A stretch of DNA of 64,000 nucleotides from Albula goreensis (taxonomy: Eukaryota; Chordata; Actinopteri; Albuliformes; Albulidae): assembly GCA_022829145.1 (NCBI GenBank), contig CM040764.1, positions 2,875,552 through 2,939,551 of the forward strand, written 5' to 3'. The notes under the pieces were generated by a model. The model was given only the letters and a program-made list of their open reading frames with translations. It did no database searches and had not been told where the DNA came from. Both the position numbers and the translations under genes were made by a program. Below, in pieces: positions 48,513 through 62,279 of the stretch; the stretch's first letter is position 1; each line of letters opens with the position of its first letter.

Positions 48513-48541
48513 GGGGGCGGGGCGGGGCGGGGGGTTGGGGG
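48513..48541 (+). repeat. strong G-quadruplex motif in the upstream flank
   Basis: Five G-runs (5, 4, 4, 6 and 5) are separated by C, C, C and TT. The repeated GGGGC unit also contains overlapping GC boxes (GGGGCGGGGC). Confidence 0.7.
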
Positions 48542-51500
48542 CATCCACAGGGGGCTCCTATTACATGGCCTTGAGATAAAAAGATTTGGGAACCCCATGG
48601 CCCTTATTCGGTAAGTTACAGTATGTAGCTGTCACTTTAAATATTCTGCATTTGTGCAGCTGGATATGCGCTGGAGTGAGGCCGAGAGGGAGAGCTGAAG
48701 GACACAGCTTCAGCACTCTGCTGGGGGAAAAGATGCTGCAGACTTCTGCTTTTGAGACGAGTATTCCCAACTGAGTGCCCTCTCCACAGCAGCTGAGAGG
48801 GGACCAGCTTAATAAATGAATAATACAAATTTACTTATATAGGACCTACTGATTTAAATTTTTACCGATTCCACCTCGGTTTTTGTATTTGTATTTTGTA
48901 TTTGACAAAAATGATGAGCCTCGGTTATTTTTTCACTGATAGCATCACAAAGATAACATGACACAATGGTGCGCTAGCTCACTTTTGTGATGTTATAGCG
49001 AATGCTTATCTCAAGATGGAGTAAAGCAGCAGCAGCACCATACGGTCTTTCCATGACGGACACCATGGTGGAAATGATGGACAGTTTGACATGGGGGAGA
49101 TAATCTAAAGCAGACAGCCCCAATACTACCCAGCCTGTGACCCACTTATTGAGCAAACATTTTTTTTTCCTGTGACCCGCCCTATATTGAAATTCAAGTC
49201 CAATGTGTTTGTACATGGAGTTAATTTCTATTTGTTTTCAGCGACTGTGATAAAAATCCTCTCGTGCACAGTAAATAAGGATCTTATTGGACAGATCAAA
49301 TACTTTTGGACAGATCAAATACCTTACTCGTACAAAAAAAGGACTCGGGGCTGAAACCTCTCCTCCAAGTGTAAGGAATGTAGGAACAGAAATTCGAATG
49401 TGAGAACTGAAATGCAACTGAAGCACAGTGTTTAATGATAAAACCTTAAAATATGTGCTTTTGGCTCAGAGGTACACAAAGAAACAGGACAAAAGACCTT
49501 TTTGTGTGCAGAAATCCAAATGTAATAATTGAGGAAAGCTTTCTCTTCCAATTTTTTTCCAAGGGGCTCAATGGTACTTTCTATATATAGTGCTTCCTCT
49601 CTCTCCCAGTGTGTTTTTAAGATAATATCCTGCAAAATATTACATTATCAAATGTAATATGTGTAAGTGCATATAAACACCCATTCTATAATTACTATGC
49701 GACTGATATCTAGGACTGATATCTATCTGATATTTCGAAAATATGGACTATTTCTTGTGAAGAGGTATTGGTAGTTTCTGGCAAATTTAAAATGGCAGGA
49801 TTTTATTAACATGTCTTCCACAATTGGATGACAGCACCATCCCAAAGAACAACCACACCACTTACACACTCTTTAATCATGTGGAGGGAGGTGCCACTAG
49901 CTAACAGCAAATCATTTTAAGTGGCAGGTTCTGCTGTCCAATAGCTGGAGGGCTTTTGAGACCCACCCCTCCTTGAAGAAAAAAAAAAATTTCCACTGAA
50001 AATTTCCTCCAGATAAGGAATCTGCTAAGACACTTTCTGCTTCAGTGAAAGTTTGAAAAACGGCAACTTTTTTTTGAGAACAATTTTGCACTTCAAGGCC
50101 AGCAGAGGAGACTGTTCCATAACTCAGCAATGTCTGCAGTCAGCAGCCAGCAATGTCCTACAGTGTAAACTGTCACTGTCTCTCCGCTAGACCGCCCCAG
50201 CTCTGCAAAATATTTGCACATTTTTTTTCCAAACAAACATGGTTGTCTGTGACGTCTGAGAAATGGGGCAAATTCTATGGGGACCAAAAAAAGAGAGAAA
50301 AAATCCCCACACATGTTAAAAAATCAACATCATCTTTCTAAATGTTTAAACAAAGAGGAAGAGGATCTTCAAAGACTATGGGATCAAAGTTCCTTCCAAA
50401 GACTATCCCTTTTGAAGATGCAGAAGAAGATCTCTCCTTATTCTCTGAAGAACAGTTTCAGGTTTTTCAAACCCGACGGTAATACATCTGTCTGAAAAAA
50501 ACACCATGAGACTTGGCTGACTGAAAAACAGTTACACAGAAAAATTCAAGAAAACCCTCAACATGGTGACACAGCAGTATAATTCAAAGCAAACTCTCAC
50601 TGCCAGTTCTGACAAAATGCTAATTATTTTAAAATTCATGAAAATCCTTGTCATTATTGTAGACTGAGGTATAATTCAATATTCAACATTGCAATTTGAA
50701 TTGGTTTCCAAAAATTTGTTTCCCAAGGCAGTCAGCAACAGAGCTAAAAAGTTTTTCACATTTCTTAAATAGGACATTGCTAAAATAGATTACACAGCTT
50801 ATCTCCAGCCAAATTTGACTCCCTAGAACATTTCTTCCATTTGCTGTAATTGGTAGTATAATGTCACAGAATCTAACATCTCTGTAATTGGGGGTATGAA
50901 ACCATAGCTTCAAATTCCAGTCTCCTGAGGCTCAGTTTTACTGGCCCAAAATATGTAGAACATAGACCTAATCATAGGTCATGCCTGGTTTAGGATTTAG
51001 GCGATCACGATTTTGACATAAGATTTTTTCCACATTTCAGTAATTAAGAGGTTAGCTTTATTGCATGTGTGCCTGTACATCATGTATGTAAACCATAACA
51101 TCATATTTCAATTTCTATCATTTCATTAGCAACAAAAAAGCATAACCATGACATATTATATTGCATGTGGTGGCCTTATTTAAACTTGTTTAAGATGAAT
51201 TTAAATCAAGTATTTAAGCATTTCACTTTCAGTTTTTGCACAGAAATAAGAATTATCACACAATAGTCGATAGGCTATTTTATGTGTGCTTCCAGTGCTT
51301 TTTGTTTTGTTTAAACACATGGCCTTACTCAGTCACATTGGGGGAGTCCTCCTCACTACATCCTACCCTTCCATTTCCTGGAGCATAATTCTCCGCTTTT
51401 CTTCCCGTTTTCCATACACTCCTCCATCTCCCTTTTAATGACAGCTACATCATGGCCTTTACGGTCAGAAAAGTTCAATACGTTCCTACCCAATGACAAA

Positions 51501-54500
51501 TGGGAAACTCATCAACTGGTGAGATAAGGACTGTTCTATGTCAAACATCTCACTTTCAAATACTGTTAAGCCAACACCTACAATCCCAAGCCAAACAATT
51601 ACACATTTCTACGATCAAAAAACTTATACTCATTACACATGTCCATATGCATGGTTTTTATTAGTCGGAATTAAGTATGAAAGCAAAATATTTTGCCTTC
51701 TAAAACACAGTAAATTATTCTGGGGAGTTAAACCCAATCTTTAACATTTTTAATTCTCTTGTTGCATGTAAAGAGACAAGAGAGATCACAAATATGTGTT
51801 TGATGTATTACGTGTTTGATGTACTGTTTATCCAAGCCATTTCTCTGCTCCTCTTTCCTATCCCAAATACAATTCAAAAAAAGACTATTTCATACACAAC
51901 TGTATCAAAACGTAAAATATAAGGTCTTGAACATAAATAACAACAGGGTAGCAGGAATAATCTGCAGGACACTGAAACTAGATTTGTAGGCTATATATAC
52001 GTCTGTATAATTCATCATATGCCAGCAGTAAATCAGCTACATGCATGGATAGAACCTGATGGCTCAAGTCTGTATCATCCATAGTATAAAATAGATACAC
52101 TTCATACAGGTCAATTATACATCAGGTTTTTTTTAATCATCCCCCACCCTGAGCACAGTCAAACTGTTCCCGCCTGACTTGGGAGGATGATGTGTGGTTC
52201 CATCAACTCACATGACAACTGGCCCTTGCTTCTTTCCATGCTGCAGATGCACCACCAATCACACACTGCCTATTTTGTTGGAAGATTATGCAGTCGGCAT
52301 ATCTTTGACCAGGAGTGGTTGCTGGACAGCGATGAGGCCAGAGAGCTTAACTAGCTTACACCCCCAACCATCCCCCGTGATCATCAGGGCTCCCAGATAA
52401 ATGTTTTACCCACGTAGCTAATGCAGAAAGATATTCATTTGGGAAGTGTCTAGGGGTTCCAGTCCCAGCATGCCTTCATGGGGCTATGGTCGAAGGTCCA
52501 CAGTGGCTCAGCAACAATTGGCTCAGCCTTGCCAGGGAAAAGTAGGGGTAAAGCAGGTTAGGGCCACTTCTGGTTGGCTGGGCACCTGTGGTTGCACAAA
52601 CTGAGTGTATGCTGTCTTTGTTATCCTCTGCTGACATAGGCAGGATGCAGTTGGTGGTGCATCAGCAGTGTGGACAGAAAGGAGGACTGGTCATCTCATG
52701 AACTGGAGGAGCCATTTGTCTTGAGTCAGCAGGAGAGGGTTTCTGCATTATGCTAAACAGTTCAGCTGTATTCAGGCAGAACGAAGGTGGAAAATCTGGC
52801 ATAAAAGGATAAACGTGAACACAAAAATTGCTAGGCATACCCCACCTGAGGGCTTGATGCTTCTATAACGCTTATGAAGGTGTTATAACATGATTACAAA
52901 GCCATTCATTTATCAGCACGCACACTTGGACCCTAATTTGAAAGTGCTACATTTTTCCTTATAAACATATTGAGCAATTCATTCATGGATATCAAATGTT
53001 AGTGTTTTCTTTCCGACCAACACCATCCCCCCCCCCCGTCCCGCTCCTCCTCCCCAGTTTGTAGTCGTTATCGCAATAAAATGCAGCGTATTGGAAACCC
53101 TCTGACGAAGCTTGGCGCTCCCCTCTGGAAAAGTGCGGCGAGCGCCTTGCGGCGTACTGTACCTTTCCTGCATCCCAGAGGCTTTTCCATTCACTTTGGC
53201 AGAGAAAGCAGTCTTTCCAAAAACCCCTGTGGCCTTGCTCCAACATTAACTTCCTGGATATTCTAGAGAGTCTGTGTGCATGCTTCGGCGTCAGGACCGG
53301 CCAACAAAACCATATGCAGTGTGTAATGACTGTACAGTGCGCTTTTGGTATGGAAAGTGAGTGTATGTATTTTTGTGTATCAATCATGACTGTGTTCCCT
53401 TACATCTGTATCCGTGCTTGTATTTTTTTCTATTCACGTACAGTAAGGCCCAACATTTCAGCATGGGATTCAATACCAGTTGGTTGTTAGTTTTCAGTCT
53501 TTCTTGTTTAAATTCTTGGGTATTTTTTCCTATCTTTTATATATTTTTTTTTTAATTAGAGGCTTCTAAAAAACATGAAAACACATTTTTGTCATATTTC
53601 ACAGGTTTATGATAACTTAGAAACAATATTATATAATATTAATTAACATCAAAGTTTTAAACTGATAGAATGTCATAGAATGTCACAGAAACTCATAGAA
53701 TGTCACCTTGGACTTCAGCAAAACTTTACGGTGACCTGAAGTAAATTTCTCTGGTCGACCACTGCTGAAAAAGATCAGATCTTTTCTTTCCAGCAACACA
53801 AAGGAGGCGGGGCTGGAGACATAAATACTGGTGACCCGCCCATCCCAAATGGACTTCTTGGGTTCTTCAGCTGTAGGCTAAAATTCCCCACATTTTACCC
53901 CAGTGCTGGAGTTTTGACCTCCTTTGGCCTGTGGTAGCACTTGAACATGTTTGGGCAGTGATGGCGGTGTTGGCGTCCTCCATTCTTCGCCTGCGCGGCT
54001 TGGAAATGACTCTCATAAACAAATGGTCCCACTGCGTCCAAAGGCATTAGGATGGGGGGGTGGGGTTGTGGTAGGGGGAGGAACGGCAATGACCGCAGCG
54101 CAACTTTAACGAGTCGTTCGCAATCAAACGGGGCTGAAAACTGCCGAGCATTCCGCCAGGCTCGGCGGGGCCCAGAGAGGATTTTGTGGATCGTCTTCCT
54201 TTTTAGGACTGGGAAAATGGTGCATCCCTGGGTCTCTGGATATAGTGGAGGAAGTCGTAGGATTTCTGTTTTTCTGCTCTGTGCACGTTTGAGTAGATCT
54301 CCTCTGTCCATATTGTGCTGATTTGTAGCCCAATATCACTTCCAAAAGATTGAATTTCCAGCTGGGCCAAACGGCATTGCTGAAGCCTTCTCAGCTAGCA
54401 GGATAGCCTTAAATGTGTAATGTGATACACAGATTAATTCATTTTGCATCTCAACTAATTCCCAATAGTTATTCTCATTAAAAGCTGCTAAATTATTCAA

Positions 54501-56370
54501 TATACAAATAGTTAGAATGCACAATTGCCTTTTTGTAACTTGCCTTGATTTATTATAGAAAATGACATTGAAAATATTAATTATATAATATTTCTCCACT
54601 TCCCACATATGTTTTGTTCAGTGGTGAAGAGGTGCTACATCCATTTGACATTAAGGGCCAGAGGGATTATCAAGGAATTTACCACATGCAAATTCAGTGA
54701 CATGATTTGTGATTGGAGCAGACAAATTACCACCCAATCACATGCTCTCTTAGTCTGTCTGCACCAGCAAAACTTGCACATACTAAATTCTTTGGTAAAT
54801 CAGGGCCTTAATGTGTCTTTATTTGAAAATAAGCCTGCCAAAAGCTATTCTCATATTTTGAGCTTGAGGTAGGCCTTAAAGTCCATTGGAAATAGTGCTA
54901 CATTCATGCCCAGCGCACTGAAATATCTGGCCCGTTGAAATGGTCCCGCTTGCCCAAAAATTTAAGAGGCAATAAGCTGATGCAAGTATTTCTGCAAAGA
55001 CTCCTGCTGGTCGCTGTTTTGGGAGCCCAAACACAGCATGGTGGCTGCCAGCTGATGACATGTACCCTGAAACGTGGACACGACTGGAAATATAAAATTC
55101 ACTACAGAACAAATAACATGTACGCGCTATTAACGAGATAAAAAAAACAATGTTTATCTGCAGACATGAATTCATCCCTTCATTTCCCCACATGGTTTCA
55201 GATTTCCATGTGCCCTTGGGATCCTCCAGTTTTCAACAGAAAACCAGACAGGCAAGAGGCTCATACGTTTTGAACTGGGACTCAAAATGGATACTTGAAT
55301 AGTTTCATAGACATCTGCAAAGCATATTCTTCTTGTAATCTAATATACATTCATAAACTTTATGTGCAAAAATTATTTGGCCCTCTGTTTGAGGGCCTAT
55401 TAAATTATTTAAAATATGAAATTAATAAACGACTGCACTGCATATCTGTGTACGTCCAATTTAGTTGACTAAAGCAAATACAGACAACTGAGAGAGTGAC
55501 AGAAATGTTGATAGTAAATGATAAAGCATTTTTGAACTTAGCTGAATTCCAAGAGAAGAGAAAAAGAGAGGAAGATGAGAAAACAGAATGGAGATTGCCG
55601 AGAGGAAGGGAAGGAGAAAGTGAGTCGAAAAGACGAGAGATAGAAAGAGTAAACCAAATTTATCAAAAGGGTTTTTGGAAAATTGTTACAATATGAACCA
55701 AAAAGCAAAGCACATGAGTACCTGCAGCTACTACAATATGTGATGACACATTGGCCATTTATCTCTGACCAATCAGAGAAACTGTACAGAGATATGTCCT
55801 GAATAAATGACCACTGCCCGGCCAATTAGAAAGCAGTGACAAAATAACAACTGTCGAAACAGGAAATGCCATGCGGTGAGACTGGTGAGACGAAAACAGA
55901 AGTACCTTCCCCCTGCAGAAACAGCGACTGAATTGTCAAAAAATATTTGTAAAAGTTTGAAAAAGTATCCCTCCATCAACTCGTACAAATGAAAAATGAG
56001 ATACTGTCAGGAATGACAGAAAGGAAAAGTATCTGTCATACTTGGGAGAGAACCCAGCGGCACCTCTGGCTGTACGGTATGTGGCAGTTTGCCATTGCCG
56101 GAGGCAGAGCGAATGGTCCGCTAACTCGCCGTCAGTACCCGTCTGACAATTCAATTTGGTTTACATTACAGCATTCTCGGTTATTTTCTTTATTAGTACA
56201 CTTTTATTTCATTCCTTTAATTAAACACTCTGTCCCAGGCCCTTATGATTATTATGATTCATTGAATTTGTTGTGCTGTGTGTTGTTTTTTGAATGCTTT
56301 TGGCAGTAGTGACTATTACTGAAGTTATAGTGCCAAAAAAGCTCATCAGATTTGAGCTGAACTGAATCTG
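48542..56370. other. upstream flank, no gene recognised
   Basis: Mostly AT-rich sequence with a possible repeat (52440-52640). Complex blocks lie near 53080-53300 and 53930-54310; the latter has G-runs at 54052-54081. No recognisable exon. Confidence 0.5.
52440..52640. repeat. possible interspersed repeat, unclassified
   Basis: GGCTCAGCAACAATTGGCTC, CTTGCCAGGGAAAAGTAGGG and GCACAAACTGAGTGTATGCT occur in an order echoed at 57430-57665 (AGCCAAGCCAGGGATGGGAG, GCACAAATTGAGTGCGCTCT). This suggests two old copies of one SINE-like family. An alignment is needed to confirm it. Confidence 0.35.
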
Positions 56371-56559
56371 ATGGGGGAGATAAGAATGAGAGAGAAAGAG
56401 GGAAAGAAAAGAAGAAAGAGTGAGAAATGAAGGAGATGGAAAATTTGGGGGACAAGAGGGAGAGACGGGGGAAGGAGACAGAATAGAGCAGAGGAAAGAA
56501 TGATGGAAAGAAAGTAGGTGGAAGAAAGACAGAGTGGAGGACTGAAAGACAGAGACTTT
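56371..56559. repeat. GA-rich (purine) low-complexity tract
   Basis: About 190 bp is almost entirely purine on the plus strand (GAGAGAAAGAGGGAAAGAAA and similar). It abuts a family C MITE on its right. A smaller purine block lies at 55547-55655. The Ser/Phe-rich open frames on the opposite strand are repeat artefacts. Confidence 0.85.
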
Positions 56560-56750
56560 GGCTGGGATTCAAACAACATTCGTCCTTAACTTTGGCTCAC
56601 AATTAAATACAAGTGTTCACTGGCACAGTTTGGTGAATTCAGTGCTCAGGAAAATTAATTTGCCAAACTGTTCTTGTAGAGAGAAAGCATAACACCCTTA
56701 TCCATTTGTAATGGAAAGTTAAGAGCAAATGTTGATTGAATCTTGGCCTT
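56560..56750. mobile_element. family C MITE, best-preserved copy
   Basis: The left end GGCTGGGATTCAAACAACAT plus TCGTCCTTAACTTT mirrors the right end. Reverse-complemented, the right end reads GGCCAAGATTCAATCAACAT plus TTGCTCTTAACTTT. This 191-bp unit has an internal TTTGGTGAATTC/TTTGCCAAACTG pair. It directly abuts a 190-bp GA-rich tract on its left. Confidence 0.7.
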
Positions 56751-59700
56751 ATACTTTGATGCTCTTTAAAAACATGATAAGATCAAGACAGAGAGAGTTT
56801 AAGCGAGAGACGGTACAAGGAGGACGGTATGCCTTGCAGATCTCTGGTAATGCCCGTGTTAGGATCTGCCCGTGGATGTATCTGCCTCCGGTCCCTCATT
56901 TGCGCACAGAAGGCATGGGTCCCACAGCCAATTATCACCTGAACCTGGCTTTCGCTCTCCGTGGAGACGCCGTTGTCGAGAGCAACAGCTGTTCCAGCCA
57001 CTGTCAGCGTGATTTACAGGAAAGGCCCGGTACACGGCAAAAATAAAACACGTCACAGCGAGGCAGAGAACAAACGGGACAGGCGCTCTCAGATTTCAGA
57101 GGGGAAAAAAAACCACCGTCTGGTCCCTTCAGAATCCCTTGGACTAAAAACAGACAGGCTGCCATGTACCTGAAACTGGCAGAAAGCGAACAGTTGGTTG
57201 CTAACGTGACATGGGAGTTCAGTTGTGGGCGAGTTAAGCACACTCTGCAGTGTCTGCTATATGTCAGGTGTAAATGCGTTCAGCGTGTCCAAAAAAACTT
57301 TCCCTGAGTTTGATTTTCTCCTTTAACCTAAAGTGCCGTTTACAAATAATTGACCGTTTTCTGGTATCACATTTCACATCATGTATTTTTCCACACTTAA
57401 AATAACCTTAATACGCCATTTAATAATAATAACTGATACTCTAGGAGGCTCACAGGGTAAGAAGTTGACCTGGGAGCCCTGTGGTTGGACACTCAAACCC
57501 CAGCCACACTATTACTGGCTATGGATGAAGGTCAACATTTAGCAAGCCAGTAATTAATCCAGCCAAGCCAGGGATGGGAGGGACTAAGCTGGTTATGTTT
57601 GTGACTCTATCAGCCACTACTAATCAGGCTTGCTGCCTACATCGGCACAAATTGAGTGCGCTCTCATTTTGCCAGTGTGCAATTAGCAGTGGAGTAGCAG
57701 TATGGAAAAGAAGTGAGATTATTGTCACATGCCTATGGCTGTTCTCTCAGAGCCGGCAGAATGGTTTCTGTGGTGAGTCAACTATTTCGGCAGGGGGGTT
57801 GGAAAAACAAGATGGGAAAATCTGGGTAAAAAGAAAGATAAAAAACCATTTGCTTCAGAATAACATATGCTTCAGTATAACACACATTTGAGCAGGGGGA
57901 GCTAAACAGTCATGTTTTATGTGGAAAAAATGCAAGTTTTTTCTGCACCCCCTTCTGATTTGAACTGTGCTATGCTCAGACTCAGAATAATGTATACGTA
58001 TGCACTGTTGGATTTCTGAAGGCATGTCCATGGGTGGAGCTCATATGTGTTGTACAAATCAACGAAAAATATGCCTTTTTTTTTTTTTCATTTTTAGAGT
58101 GTACTCAACAACTGTACACAGACATTTAATTGGAATACCCAGATGTGAAAACGTAACATTCTGCTCTTACATCTCTTGTTCCTATTTTGATCTCATATCA
58201 AAATTTTTACTATTCAAACAGTAAAGGAGGGGACAGTAACAACTGCAGTTCAGTAGTAACATTAGCCTACCAACTCACTAGCTTTCATATTTAAACTGAC
58301 GGAACAAAGTTTCTTTTTTTTCATCCTGCATTCAAGAATTATTGTCTTATATGATGAAAATGATCACTTCGCTAACATATAATATCCTTTAGAATTACAG
58401 CGAACAAGCTAGCCTTGTATGGTTAGTGATTGTGAAGCATATAAGTAAATGCATACATTTCATTAAAATCAAACTTGGTAGACTTGTGCTCACAATGATA
58501 GTGCATTAGGACAACACTCGTAGTGAGCTGTCTTTGAAGATATATTGAAACCTTTCAGTTGCCAACTTACAGTCACAGTAAATTCTATCCTCCATCTTGA
58601 CTCTGTGAACAACCGTAAGCCTTTCCCAGACCATCTCCAATCGGCTGACGAATGACCTATGGTCCATCAAAAGTTCAGCTCCAGTGAAATTTTTCAATGG
58701 ACATCAGTACAATGTTGCTTGCATCGGTGTCAGTTGTCCGCCAAGGCATTGTTGAGACAACATTTTCACAGATACAAAAATGACCTTGTGAATATGACCT
58801 CAGGAGGTGCTGGCTGTACATTTGACCGCTTTGATTCTTGCATCAACCAGCCTTCGCTATTTTCCGCACTGCAGATGCACCCCACTGACTACAAATGGCC
58901 TATGCTTCTGGGAGACCGCAAACTCAACATCTGCTCAGCTCATGAACCTACAGTTCTGTGGCCAGCCATTAGAGGCCACTAAAGAGCAATAAAACAGATG
59001 ATTCTGATTGGTCTACTGTCATCTCAGGATACATCGTCACTCCCTTCCATATTTTCTACTTAAAGAAACATTCCAGGTATGACCTTAAGTGATCATTTTC
59101 ACCAATTGTGTCATTTTTTATAGTGCTACATCCATCCGCCTCACGGGTGTTCTGAGATAAAGAAATGAATACACAGTATTTTGTTCACAGATCTGCAAAT
59201 ATATGATCATGGTGACAATGTGCCAAGCTAACAAATCGTCTTTACATGAGCTGTCATATAGTTGCGAGCTGTCCTTTTACATTTTTATTAATGGATCAAA
59301 CAGTCGCAGCTGAGTGCTTGGAATGGTTCTCCTCCATCTTGTTTGAAGCAAACAGCCTATTCCCCGCGTAGACAGCCTAACATAATTCTCATATGCTTTG
59401 TCAAGTGTTCAGCTCTGGTGACTGTGCTTTACTCATCTATGCCATCTGCTATGTATATCTGTCACTGAAAACAATGGCAGAGATATTTTTTTCCCATTAT
59501 CAAAACAGCAGAATGACCAGGGCTATATTTATGCTTCATTTTTAACTATGTGCATAATTACAAATGTACACTGTATACAACTGCAATAGTTTCCCAGTTT
59601 CTTCTTATTTTCTATCTTCTGTCCTTGTGGCCCAATACCAAATGGTATCATATCATTAGCTGTGCTGTATGTTAACTGATTAGAAAAAAATTTTCTTTTA

Positions 59701-60153
59701 TTTAATCTAGTGATCTTCAGAAAAGTCCTGTGTTAATAGCTTCCATTTGAAGAATTTAGTCTCAGATTCCATTTACCCGTATTAAATATCCATGAAAGCA
59801 TATTGCTATTAATTAATAATGAATGAATTCATTTGAATTTGAACGTCACTATTTACAAGTCTGTTTGATTAAGATTCGGAGTACAGTCTACGCCTGGTTT
59901 CAAATTAAATACTGATGTGCTTTTTCAGTCAGTGTCATCTTTTGTATTTCATGACAATGTTCATGATATGTACAAAGGTAAATAAAGATGTAGGTGGCTT
60001 TTAACAGTTATGGGTTTTCTTCTATTAAAATCATGATTAGCAGGGTCCATTAGCATCTGGTTGTGCCAGCGTTAACTAATATATGTAGACCTGCAGTCAC
60101 TATGCTACGTTTTCAGAAGACTTGCACCAACAGCTATCAGTATTCGATGTAGG
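56751..60153. other. upstream flank, no gene recognised
   Basis: A complex GC-balanced block at about 56830-57230 is followed by a possible repeat (57430-57665) and AT-rich sequence to 60150. The block has overlapping open frames on both strands but no domain I recognise. Confidence 0.5.
57430..57665. repeat. possible interspersed repeat, second copy
   Basis: It contains GGGAGCCCTGTGGTTGGACA, AGCCAAGCCAGGGATGGGAG and GCACAAATTGAGTGCGCTCT, loosely collinear with 52440-52640. The boundaries and family are uncertain. Confidence 0.3.
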
Positions 60154-60343
60154 CCTGGAAACAATTAATATTTGCCCTTAATTTTGACTTGTAGTAAAAT
60201 GCAAGCTAGACCTTTCTTCACAGTAGGCTTGGCAAGATCGTAAATCACCAAAAAAAAGTGTGAAAAAATGTTGACACTGCATTGAAAAAATGGCACTTTA
60301 CGAGGTAGTTAAATTTACAGACAAACGATTGGATCCAAGCTGC
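60154..60343. mobile_element. family C MITE
   Basis: The left end CCTGGAAACAATTAATATTTGCCCTTAATTTTGAC mirrors the right end, which reverse-complements to GCTTGGATCCAATCGTTTGT. The interior contains GGCTTGGCAAGATCGTAAATCACC, shared with the partial copy near 12391. No coding content. Confidence 0.6.
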
Positions 60344-61317
60344 TGCCATTGCCCTGTGGAAGATATTTTTTGTGTTGAAAGTGACGCGTGACTACGTAAG
60401 GAACCGGGCGTCCTCCTGTATCGAGGATTCCCAGGTTGCCATGGTATCCTTTCGCCAGGATTCTGACGGAGGCGATGGTATGGCAGGAATGGAAAGGAAC
60501 CTTACGTGGCGAGCCCCCACCACTGTATCTCGAATCAGGCTCATAACAGCAAAGCGAATCTGGGCCTGCGACCATGAAAACTGAAACGCTTTTTTTCCTG
60601 CTGACTACTGTGAAAGAGGATAATAAAATTGCCTCCATCTGTATTTTTACAGCCGACTTTCCAGCGATCCGATGCAGTGCGGTGTTCGTTCGGCCCGAAC
60701 TCTCGTCTTTTTCCCCCCCTCCCTCCCTTTTCTTCTCTTTGCGATGTATTAAAACATTTACCACATGTATGGAAATCTGGGAAGCGTAGAAAAAATAAGT
60801 AGAATTAAAGACACTGACTTGAGACTTTTTTCAATAAACTCGACCCTGCTCCCGAGTTAGAATGAAAGGCTTTAAGATGAGCACCATAGAGACTTCAAAT
60901 CCATGTTTTTGTTCATTTTATTGTTGAAAGATTGACGTGATTAATTGGTCTAATTTGGCACGCTCAGTATAAAGTGAACATTAGCTTTTCCCTGGTGGTG
61001 TTGAAGTGTCTGTTTGTCGAGGACATTCCTTGTCCTACCATTTGTTTTTAATATGTTTTTATAGTTTCGGAGAACAAAAGCCAGACTGGTCTGTCCCTTT
61101 GACATAACGCTGAGGCCTGGACTCAATCCTACCATGTTACGGTTAGTTCATACTTCTGGCTAACCGATCGAAGCACGTAATCCTGTATATTTTCTTCCTC
61201 CTGGTGCTTGATTTTGTATTTTTTTCATATTGCATTTTGATATTGTCAACAACATCTGAGCTCTAATTATCTAATGAATAACAAAATATAAGGACAAGCT
61301 CAAATTTATTAGTAAAA
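60344..61317. other. upstream flank with a complex block and an RFX-like X-box
   Basis: The segment 60380-60770 is GC-balanced with many CpGs and contains GTTGCCATGGTATC (60435-60448), one base from the palindromic RFX X-box. The 149-codon minus-strand frame (60315-60764) is low-complexity at its N-terminal end and unrecognised, so it is not called as a gene. Confidence 0.4.
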
Positions 61318-61407
61318 GGCCAGAATTCAGTCAACACTTGTCAGCATTTACTTGAACTGCTTTTTGCATTTCATTTGTAATGGTTGATTGGTTGATTGAA
61401 TCTTGGC
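61318..61407. mobile_element. short family C MITE
   Basis: GGCCAGAATTCAGTCAACACTTGTC on the left mirrors GGTTGATTGAATCTTGGC on the right, over only 90 bp. This is probably an internally deleted copy. Confidence 0.5.
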
Positions 61408-61980
61408 TAAAGTAAAGGACAAATTCCAAAGGCAGTGTAGTGACGCTTGCTCAGTGTTTTCATTTTTGGTGTATGAGAGACAAAAACTCGACAAATAATG
61501 AGAGAAAAAAAAAGTAACAAAAAACAGAGAAAAGTTAAGGAATGTACATCCTACCATACTGAATGGAGTAGCTCTGGTTCTCAGGCCCCACTCTCTGATC
61601 CAGTGAATTAATGCTAAAATTGTGGTACCTGTTCACTGTCACTCAGTACCGGGGGGATTTAAAGTCTCTGTCTGACTTTAGCACCCAGTCTTGTTCCCTG
61701 AACTGTGGAGACAGGGAATACCCATAAGCCTGCAGTTTCTGACGATCAGATGAAACTGTTTTTCTGAAGCTGCACTTGCCGACGTCGCCTTGGGGGATGA
61801 AAGGACAAAGCATTCTCCCTTGGAACTGCGGTTTCCACATGGCCTATTAGGAAATCCCCCTGCCATTGAAAACTGCAGCAGTCCCCCAGATGCAAAAAGA
61901 AAGACCCCATTTATGTCTAGGTTGGGGTGATCAGGATGGACTGCTGTGAAAGGCATTAGAGACGCTTTACTGCTTTAGGT

Positions 61981-61983
<3 letters not shown>

Positions 61984-62017
<34 letters not shown>

Positions 62018-62228
62018 GTGCGCAACTGCAAATGTGGGCATGCACATGTGGAAGTGTATGAAAGTACGGGTGAATGCAAGTGTGTCAGTGAATGGAAGAG
62101 AGAGTGTGTTCATGTGTATGGGGCGAATCAATGTGAGTGTGTGTGTGTGTGTGTGTGTATCTGATAATATGTGTGCTTGTATGTGTTTGTGCATGAGAGA
62201 GTGTTTGTGTGAGTGAATTTCTTTCTAA

Positions 62229-62279
<51 letters not shown>

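Noticed and set aside
53895-54311. 138-codon open frame on the minus strand
   Set aside because: Pro/Leu-rich stretch from a C-run, no domain match, and overlapping open frames on the other strand.
56252-56579. Ser/Phe/Leu-rich minus-strand frames
   Set aside because: They are translations of a GA-rich low-complexity tract.
60315-60764. 149-codon open frame on the minus strand
   Set aside because: Low-complexity Lys/Glu/Gly start, no recognisable domain, and a competing plus-strand frame over the same bases. More likely non-coding.
61984-62278. Regularly spaced repeats considered as a CRISPR-like array
   Set aside because: The units are plain (TG)n with irregular spacing and no conserved repeat/spacer pattern, in a vertebrate genome.
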